In this document: positions 57,097-64,000 of the stretch, in pieces
How the letters are laid out: every line of letters starts with the position of its first letter
How positions within the stretch are numbered: the first letter of the stretch is position 1
NCBI GenBank assembly: GCA_933822405.4
Contig: CAKOGP040001758.1
Span: forward strand, 171,945-235,944
Direction of reading: 5' to 3'
Length of the DNA stretch: 64,000 nucleotides
Source: Cylindrotheca closterium
Lineage: Eukaryota > Bacillariophyta > Bacillariophyceae > Bacillariales > Bacillariaceae
The notes under the pieces: model-generated
The model's database searches: none
What the model was told of the DNA's origin: nothing
What the model saw: only the letters and a program-made list of their open reading frames with translations
Program-made: the position numbers and the translations under genes

Positions 57097-58737
57097 GATG
57101 ATGAAGAAGAAGACGGAATGCTGCAGGACATAAACTCCAGGATTATAATGCCATCGCAGAAGGAATGAATCAATCATTTTGAAGATACCGTACACGTACA
57201 TGTACACGTACGTGTACCGGTAGCTGGTACGCATGCCGGCGCAGTTCGTACATATTGTTGACTTTTTAGAAGGTGCTGAGTTAGGCTCTAATGTTATGGA
57301 AGCTGTAGCTAGTGCTGTACCGGTAGCTGTAGCATGCATAAATGCAATCTCTACAGTACCGACCTGTTACTCCACTACCCAGCCGCAAAAAGGCTAATTC
57401 AGTTGTTGTAACGCATATGGATGATGCAAAACAAGTATCGACACCGAACTTTGCATTGAAATGCATAGAGCTCAACAAGTGACATTTCAAGAACCCACAC
57501 CAAGAAGAATAAGAGTTTTGTGAAGCAGTCTTTTTAACCTTGCAGAGCGATCACATGAAACATGCAAGAAATTTATCTTCATTTGAAACAAGCAGCTCCT
57601 TCTACATTCTACATTGTTAAAAGGGTTATTGCTACATTCTGATACGGGCTGCCTTCCCACAGTGGAAATTTCGAATGAGATCCATTGTATAGTCGTTGCC
57701 AGACACCTACAGGTATAGTACCAAGAATGAATGGCACTGACCACGACCGCGAGTCTCTCTCCCCCTCCTCTGGAATGCCATCCGTCTCTATCTTTCCACA
57801 TTTTTTGTCTCTCACTCGCATCCTCAAGTCTATTAGCGTTGCCATCGATTCATTCGTCGTGGTTGTGGTTGGTTGTTGTCGTTGTTGTTTGTGGTTGGTT
57901 TACTTTTTGTCTGCCCCCGCAGTCATCCTCGTCCAGCGCACGACGAGAAAGTATTACAATTTTTTTTAAATGTAGGTTGAATATATTGTTCCAACGACTA
58001 CCTGCTTCTTCCTTTTTTTCTTCGTGAGAGCGATCATTCCAAAAGATGATGATCATGATCATGATCATGCATGATCATGATGCATCCAAGCACAAAACGA
58101 CCTGCGTCGCGACCTGCGAGCGAATCACCAAGGCGTAGAGGGAAGTTGTATAGACGACCCATGATCACGCCCAAACGTTGGTCGGTTCGTCAAAGGTTTT
58201 CAATCATGGTGATAGTGGCTGGTGATGATCATGGTGGCAAATCCTTTGCATGATGAGTATGGAAGAAGCTACCAGGAATGTTACGATATCATCTTGAAGA
58301 GTCGGCGACGGTCATATTCTCGTCATGGAACAGATGCAATATGACGAGGAGCTGAATGAATGATAAATTACTAAGTACGTATTCCTCTTATCACACAAAA
58401 GAACAATCTTGTCAAATCGACGTATGTTGCTATCGAAAATGAGATGCAGTGCGTATTCGCCTCATGTCCGTTGGACATCTTTACATACAGAAATTGCGAT
58501 ATTTATGTCCAATCACATTCGGCCATGTCGTACACGTATGCATTTGAGAACCTTATCGCACTTATCGACAGCTGCAATTCTCACGTCACTTGGAAGGAAA
58601 ATCCATCCGAACGAAAAAGACGACAAACAGGCTAATTCACAACGAGTTGTTTGGTGACACTCTGAGAATAATCACGCTGTTTCAGCAAGGGCAACAACAA
58701 CAAGAAGCAGAATTCCAATAGAAGAAAGAAAGAAGCC
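57097..58737. other. Intergenic, 1.6 kb with palindromes
   Basis: Divergent region between the DUF2306 gene and the WF-repeat gene; no supported gene. It holds nested GTAC palindromes (57189-57217), TACCGGTAGC motifs (57217 and 57317) and a perfect 24-bp palindrome of ATGATC/ATGCAT steps at 58058-58081. Confidence 0.5.
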
Positions 58738-60813
58738 ATGGTGTTTTCCAAGAAGAGTGTGACCGGCCTTGTCGTTGGACTATCCCTGGCCACGGACTTG
58801 TCGTATGGCTTTGTAGTAGTTCCCAAGCATAATGCAGGTTTGCAAGCCACAACATCCACCAGCAGTACCAGCCATAAATCATCTCCCGCCGATGGCGAGT
58901 GGTTTTACGAAGAAAAAAAGACCTTGTACTCGGAAGAAGAAACAGAGCGGGGCAAACGGCAGTACACCAAACTGAAAGGAGGCAAGACTCAAGTCTTTCA
59001 CGACAATTATCCATTGTCTCCAAACAAGCCTGCTCCCAAGCCTTCTCCCTACAAGCCAGTTGCGATGACGACAGACAATCGGTGGTTTGCGCAAGAATCT
59101 ACTCTTTCTTACGATTCCACTCTTCGTCAAAGGATAGCTCCACCGACAGCCAAGACAAGAAGTAATGATGATGGTGAGCAAGGAATGGTCGTACCAATGC
59201 CAGAAGGAGAGTCAACGGAGGCAACAGCCAAATCACCATATCAGCCAGCAGGACACACTACTACAAAGACTGCCGTGTCGACCATTCCAGTAGCCAACAC
59301 GGTTGTTAGCCCAAGCAAGCCCATTGCCGTTCCAGTGGCGTTGCGTCCGGAGGATGTCATTACTCCGGATGGACGATGGTTCAATAACGAATCCATGGTT
59401 TCCTATGGTAGTCGAGCCCGCAATCGACACTACCAGAATATCAAGGCAGAACACAAGGCAGAACAAGCAGCAACATCCCCTTTTGTACCAGTCTCTGTTG
59501 CCGACACGACCAAGACGGCGAAACGTTCGTCCATTGACGTGACGACCACCTTGCCACTCAAGACAAGAAAAGAAGGTGATGTTGTAGTAAAGCCTGATGA
59601 AAAGGCAACGACTATCGCTGCCATGGCTGGCAACGCAATTGGGGATATGATTGCCGGCAACAAGGCAACTTCTGCGGAAGATGCCAAGGAGGAGGAAGCA
59701 CCAACTGCGGCAAAGCAAGAAGAAACACCCGAACAAGTCGCGGCGCGCATGGCTGCCATTGCGGCTTCCACGGTCACCACCGAAAATCGTTGGTTCAATA
59801 CTGAAAAGCGAGACTTTTTCCGCCCCGCCCAAAAGCACACTCCCTACACCATTCGGAACCCAGAGTATCATGCATCTCCGAACATGATGGATCCGGATGA
59901 AGAATTGGCATCTGCGTCTGTATCAACGGGTGCCTATGTCTATGTCGGGTACAACTCAACATCAGCAGCTGCACCAAAAGTGGCGACGGATTTTGTTCCA
60001 TTGACATCCACCACGGACCAAAAATGGTTCAATGCGGAATCCAAAGGAACCTATTCCTCGGGTGCCCTAGACACTAGACAACACAAACCTTATATGATTC
60101 GGAATCCAGAATATCATCGGTCTCCCAGCATGATGGACGTCGACGAAGAATTGTCATCGGCATCTGCAGCCGCAACCGGTGCCTATGTCCGTGTCAGTTA
60201 CAACCCAACATCTGCACTAGCAGCTCCCATTGCCGCGAGCAAAGAATCGACCGAGACGGTGGAACCATCGGCTCCAGAATCAGTAGCTCCACCCGTACCA
60301 AGAGTGGCGACGGAATTGATTCCATTGACAGCCACTACGGACCAAAAATGGTTCAATGAAGAATCCAAGGGAACGTACTTTTCGGGTGCTCGGAATGTAC
60401 GACAACACAAACCGTATACGATTCGGAATCCTGAAATGCATCGGTCTCCCAACATGATGCGTGCCGAGCGAGAAGCATCCGCTGGATCTCCATCCGCTGG
60501 TGCCTATGTCAGTGTGAGTTACAACAGTCCGGCACAAACAGCAGAAGCTCCAAAGACTACTAGTACTACTGAGAACAAGTCGGAAACCTTAGATGCCGAT
60601 GCTGCAGGTACTGCTGATACAGTTCAAAAACCGTCACCAGCGGAGGTGTTGGCAACCGAAGAACTTCCCGAGTCCACTGTTTCCACTGACAACAAATGGT
60701 TCAATGCCGAATCCATGGGGGCCTACGATCCGAAAAATGTGCGAAAGCACACTCCCTATCAATTGATTCCCAAGGGATTGGATGAAGCTTCGATCCGTAC
60801 CAGTGCTGATTAA
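58738..60813 (+). CDS. Plastid-type precursor with seven WF-x-x-E repeats, unknown function
   Basis: Single exon, 691 residues. Residues 1-24 form a signal peptide ending LSYG, followed by F25 and VVVPK, the diatom plastid-import pattern. The mature part carries seven copies of a motif around Trp-Phe, at W54 (GEWFYEE), W116 (NRWFAQES), W214 (GRWFNNES), W352 (NRWFNTEK), W430 (QKWFNAES), W538 (QKWFNEES) and W654 (NKWFNAES). Each has an aromatic residue 6-9 positions later. Copies 4-6 lie in longer modules with KPYMIRNPEYHRSP-like and GAYVYVGYN-like parts; linkers are Pro/Ala/Thr/Glu-rich. I recognise no family. The spacing suggests a flexible scaffold with repeated binding motifs, similar in principle to linear linker proteins, but this is inference. 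The start is the only Met with a leader. Confidence 0.8.
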   Translation: MVFSKKSVTGLVVGLSLATDLSYGFVVVPKHNAGLQATTSTSSTSHKSSPADGEWFYEEKKTLYSEEETERGKRQYTKLKGGKTQVFHDNYPLSPNKPAPKPSPYKPVAMTTDNRWFAQESTLSYDSTLRQRIAPPTAKTRSNDDGEQGMVVPMPEGESTEATAKSPYQPAGHTTTKTAVSTIPVANTVVSPSKPIAVPVALRPEDVITPDGRWFNNESMVSYGSRARNRHYQNIKAEHKAEQAATSPFVPVSVADTTKTAKRSSIDVTTTLPLKTRKEGDVVVKPDEKATTIAAMAGNAIGDMIAGNKATSAEDAKEEEAPTAAKQEETPEQVAARMAAIAASTVTTENRWFNTEKRDFFRPAQKHTPYTIRNPEYHASPNMMDPDEELASASVSTGAYVYVGYNSTSAAAPKVATDFVPLTSTTDQKWFNAESKGTYSSGALDTRQHKPYMIRNPEYHRSPSMMDVDEELSSASAAATGAYVRVSYNPTSALAAPIAASKESTETVEPSAPESVAPPVPRVATELIPLTATTDQKWFNEESKGTYFSGARNVRQHKPYTIRNPEMHRSPNMMRAEREASAGSPSAGAYVSVSYNSPAQTAEAPKTTSTTENKSETLDADAAGTADTVQKPSPAEVLATEELPESTVSTDNKWFNAESMGAYDPKNVRKHTPYQLIPKGLDEASIRTSAD

Positions 60814-61553
60814 AAAGTCGACATAAATCGTGGAGAATATTGAAGAAATTGGGGGGACGATTTGAAAAATGGGCACATGTGATATATATGTGCACAGGGA
60901 GTATTTGAAAACGACGTATTTTTCGTACTAAGGCCACGGCAATCCGTGATCCAACGGTATTCATTCACGGATGATGTAAGCGACACTTGAGTATTTGAAA
61001 ATCAAATACTACCTCTAAAGTAACCCGGAAATAAGGTATATCAGCCAATCAAAACTAAGGTGTCGCTTACAAACTAAGCAAATGTGGAGGGAAAACCTTA
61101 AGCCAATGACAATCTTTTTCTTTTCCAACAATTAAGAGCACTAAAAACCAAAGAACAACTGCGGTCTAGTTAGTCCATTGTCCATGAAATCATGCAAAAC
61201 ATTTTTTCACACACCAGCGTTGCTCGCACAAATCAAAATCTTGCGGAAACCAAGCACAGCAGCAATCACTACAACAAGGACAACGACTGTGACCCCCGCA
61301 CTCAGGAGTCATTGGAGCACGTTTAAAGGGACATCTTCCCTCTTCTCCTCACCTACTTTGACGACAACTGAGTGCTAACCAAGAAGAAATCGCAGGCTGG
61401 GCTAAACACTCGGCTTCTGCCAACTTTTTGGGGGGCATGGACTCCCAATGGGTATCAACTCAACGCTGCCAACTTCCTGGGAGAGCATTATGTGGCATTC
61501 GAAAAGCTTTGAGGACGCTGCAACAACAAGGACAATGGAGGAAAGGTAAATTT
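60814..61553. other. Intergenic, 740 bp with hairpins
   Basis: Spacer between the WF-repeat gene and the transposon-type gene. It contains the MITE-like hairpin listed separately. A 66-codon frame at 61178-61378 is not supported as a gene. Confidence 0.5.
60976..61070. repeat. 95-bp MITE-like unit with 11-bp terminal inverted repeats
   Basis: GTAAGCGACAC (60976-60986) and its complement GTGTCGCTTAC (61060-61070) enclose a smaller hairpin (AGTATTTG...CAAATACT, 60990-61010). It could be a miniature element or a transcriptional hairpin. Confidence 0.45.
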
Positions 61554-64000
61554 TTATTTGTTATTGTCTACCAGTAACAAGCACTGAAGGATAGTGTCTT
61601 CAAAATTGATTCGACCATCTCTCAATGATTTATGAACATGTTTTCTCATTTCAATTCCATATTGAGCAGGAGTGAATCCATGTTGCAACTGAATCTCTTT
61701 TGGCACCAGGTGATCCTGTGGTGTCCAAAACGCCCACCGCACAAACGTTCCCAGCATGAACATGCCGCAATCATTGGAATAGATGGCTTGACCAGGCGAG
61801 TTCATCAATACTTGTTTTGTATTTGCATATGGTGTACCAGGATTTGTAAACAATTTCTTCACTTCCGTATGATTAGTTGTTCTCATTGATGGAATGCTGT
61901 CAACATAAACAAGTGTCCCATCTTCATTGTCAGCACAAGTCATGTCAATGATGATTGCAGCCCAGTGGCCACAAGCATAATGGCCAAAGAAAGCGGGAAC
62001 AAAGTGAACTCTTTTTTCCTCTGCAAAGAGATGCCTCACACCCTTCCACCCTTGTCGCCGCATATACAACAAGATCGATGAAGAAACACCTGCAAGTTCA
62101 TTGTTGCCCCTATAGGTATGCATTCCGTTGATTATCAGTGAAATGTAACCATCAACCACTTGATCACTCACACACATTCCTGTTGTTGCAAGATCCTTCA
62201 TTGAATATTCGCCTACTATATTGCACATGTTTCTGAGCTTGTAATACATGTTTGGAAGGCACACTTGCTCGTTGTTGTCACCATTGTCTATAATTTCCAT
62301 CACTTCTGGTATGTCTTTTCGTTTTGCTTTAGCCGAATTTGGTTTTGCAGCTTGTCTCAATGCTTTGTATCTGCGCTTTAATTTTGTGTTTTCTGATTTG
62401 ATTTTCTTTTTTACTTCCATCTCTACCATCGTTTTACGATATTCTTCCTTTACCTCCTGTGGCATCTTCCCAATGAAAGTACAACTTGATTGCTTGTACC
62501 CCAAGCAATGCCACACTCGAGACTGGCAATATGGATACCAAGCGCATCTTCTGTTCTGTCGAGTTAGTTCTTTTTTGGTAAGACTAATCAGCATTTCATA
62601 AGTGCGCTCGTCTTCAGTGTTCCTTGATTCTTGTTTCATTTCTAACTTGACATGCTTTGTTTGATTCGGTGCCCCATCAGGTGGCACATAGTTCGGCATT
62701 GCCTCTAAGGGCCGTGACAGATGTGTCACTTGCTTTGGTAAATTCTGAGTTTGGATGGTTGGGGACTTAGTTGTTGATTGCTCTCGAAGTGTTTTCATAA
62801 GTGGGTTGGAAGCTAAATTGAGCTGTTTACCAAACAGCTTAATTCGTTGGTTGTGCTTCCATGAGGTGAAGTACTTCTTGAGATGATCAACCGTCTTGGG
62901 ATATATTTGTTTTTGTTCACTCATTGCCTCTTGTAAAAATTTGCAGGCCATTGCATTCCAATCATTGATGTTTGGATTGCGACCCTGCTCAAAGATTGTT
63001 TTTAGCTCGGAGTTGTACAACATGAATTCATCTTTTGTACAAACTGGCAAAGGCGCAATTGCAAGCCCAAGCTTTTTTGAGAGGTAATAATGATCGTTTG
63101 AGAGTTTGGTTGCTGGTGTTTCTGAGTACCTCACATGATTCGGATCAAATCTCAACGGTCGCAACCCAACCACTGTTGAGTCACTTGGCGGCAAAAAGTC
63201 CAGTAAGTTCTTGTGTGTTGGCCAAGGTAATATTCCAAACGTATGTAAGATCCAGTGTTGGGTTTTGTCAATTATGTCATGTCGATCTGTTCCAAAATCT
63301 GGCTCACCACATCTTCCTATTCCAATTGTTACGTTGAATCGAAAGGATCGAAGAACAAGGAGAAGGTCAGCGCTCTTCATTCCTACTGAGTAGGGACCAA
63401 CAAGATCTGCATACTTTTGATGCAGGGTTTCATTGAGGTTAGTACCCCAGTCGGTAACATATACCTTCAGACCGTCTTTGTCAATTCGTTCAACTCGGTA
63501 TACGTCCATATCCCCGGGTAAGTAATACATCCCCTGCCTTGCATTTTCAATGAATTTTTCAAACCATTTCATAAGCTCAACTGTTCGATATTCCTTGAAG
63601 CGATTGTCAGACGACACAAATCTTTTTACCTTCTCCAGATTGCCAGCATGGTTTTCTGGGGTTGGGGTAAGTCGTCGCACACGCTGCCTCCAATATCCCC
63701 TATTGAAGAACTCGTGAGCTGCAACGTCCTCAACATTGTGATTGCTTTGAAGTGCAGTCACAACGTTGGAGTAATCTTCTTGATTGTTAATCCAGGTTGC
63801 TGCAAGTATCATCTGATAAAAAAAAGCAGTTGCTTCACAGTTCTTTTTCAGTGGTAACTTGTGCAGCTGATGAAAGATGTCACGCTGTGATCTTGTAAGT
63901 CCTTGGTACCGTGCATGCTCGGTACCATCATCTCCTTCACGATCATCTAAACTTTCTTCTTTTTCCTCCTGTTCCTCCTTGGTGTCATCATTGCTGACAC
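61554..64000 (-). CDS. Ulp1/C48-type cysteine protease protein, transposon-associated, 5' partial
   Basis: The frame is open from the stop at 61554 to the right edge with no break, so the true start lies outside; an internal Met at 63812 begins a 752-residue stretch. The C-terminal ~200 residues are a Ulp1-like SUMO-protease fold: His in ACGHWAAIIIDM, Asp in LVYVDSI, and nucleophile Cys in SNDCGMFMLG, in the right order and spacing. A Cys/His/Trp cluster near the middle (CAWYPYCQSRVWHCLGY) may bind zinc. The N-terminal part has no feature I can name; it starts with an acidic Glu/Asp run at the window edge. Free-standing Ulp1 domains fused to long unknown regions are typical of DNA transposons of plants and protists (MULE-like and others). 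A cellular deSUMOylase is less likely given the size and style. Confidence 0.72.
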   Translation of the reverse strand, partial: VSNDDTKEEQEEKEESLDDREGDDGTEHARYQGLTRSQRDIFHQLHKLPLKKNCEATAFFYQMILAATWINNQEDYSNVVTALQSNHNVEDVAAHEFFNRGYWRQRVRRLTPTPENHAGNLEKVKRFVSSDNRFKEYRTVELMKWFEKFIENARQGMYYLPGDMDVYRVERIDKDGLKVYVTDWGTNLNETLHQKYADLVGPYSVGMKSADLLLVLRSFRFNVTIGIGRCGEPDFGTDRHDIIDKTQHWILHTFGILPWPTHKNLLDFLPPSDSTVVGLRPLRFDPNHVRYSETPATKLSNDHYYLSKKLGLAIAPLPVCTKDEFMLYNSELKTIFEQGRNPNINDWNAMACKFLQEAMSEQKQIYPKTVDHLKKYFTSWKHNQRIKLFGKQLNLASNPLMKTLREQSTTKSPTIQTQNLPKQVTHLSRPLEAMPNYVPPDGAPNQTKHVKLEMKQESRNTEDERTYEMLISLTKKELTRQNRRCAWYPYCQSRVWHCLGYKQSSCTFIGKMPQEVKEEYRKTMVEMEVKKKIKSENTKLKRRYKALRQAAKPNSAKAKRKDIPEVMEIIDNGDNNEQVCLPNMYYKLRNMCNIVGEYSMKDLATTGMCVSDQVVDGYISLIINGMHTYRGNNELAGVSSSILLYMRRQGWKGVRHLFAEEKRVHFVPAFFGHYACGHWAAIIIDMTCADNEDGTLVYVDSIPSMRTTNHTEVKKLFTNPGTPYANTKQVLMNSPGQAIYSNDCGMFMLGTFVRWAFWTPQDHLVPKEIQLQHGFTPAQYGIEMRKHVHKSLRDGRINFEDTILQCLLLVDNNK

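Overview
The window looks like nuclear DNA of a diatom, most likely a raphid pennate; I cannot fix the genus. The reasons are: short GT-AG introns (54-111 bp) in compact, often single-exon genes; two predicted precursors with a diatom-type bipartite plastid leader (signal peptide followed by an aromatic residue); a BspA-like leucine-rich-repeat protein with the C-terminal region common in diatom LRR families; and a full-length Ty1/copia element of the diatom CoDi type.

Layout. 1-2991: no supported gene, one small hairpin repeat. 2992-12156 (+): a 3036-residue ankyrin-WGR-PARP protein. 12336-16201 (-): two GAPDH genes, identical over 1131 bp including the intron, with unrelated flanks. 16593-20364 (+): a family-25 glycosyltransferase behind a long charged N-terminus. 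20755-22692 (+): a plastid-targeted Lon substrate-binding-domain protein. 23292-23924 (-): an Asn/Pro-rich unknown. 24303-26243 (+): TDP1-like DNA repair phosphodiesterase. 26318-27987 (-): an intron-spanning fusion of a PncC/CinA-type NMN deamidase domain with a NudC-type NAD(H) pyrophosphatase. 28188-30065 (+): LRR protein. 30232-31818 (+): RimO-type methylthiotransferase. 32016-32709 (-): Lys-tailed acidic protein. 33255-35820 (-): a tandem pair of mitochondrial carriers sharing promoter motifs. 36220-37759 (+): class-3 lipase. 37760-47154 is gene-poor and disturbed: a 10-N gap whose left edge is duplicated 4.29 kb downstream, a 176-bp satellite array, 23-bp palindromes and two frame-broken genes. 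47155-55024 (+): an intact copia retrotransposon with identical LTRs. 55915-57096 (-): DUF2306 membrane protein. 58738-60813 (+): a plastid-type precursor with seven copies of a Trp-Phe motif. 61554-64000 (-): a Ulp1/C48-protease transposon-type protein running off the right edge.

The most notable item is the PncC-NudC fusion. Its two activities would be consecutive steps of pyridine-nucleotide recycling: NAD(H) to NMN(H) plus AMP, then NMN to nicotinate mononucleotide plus ammonia. The same 25 kb holds a PARP (NAD consumer), two NAD-type GAPDHs and a TDP1 homologue, the last only 74 bp from the fusion gene. In a eukaryote this proximity may be chance, but the fusion itself is a strong, checkable prediction. 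The twin GAPDH genes, whose identity starts 1 bp past the stop codon and ends 14 bp before the ATG, look like gene conversion rather than simple recent duplication.
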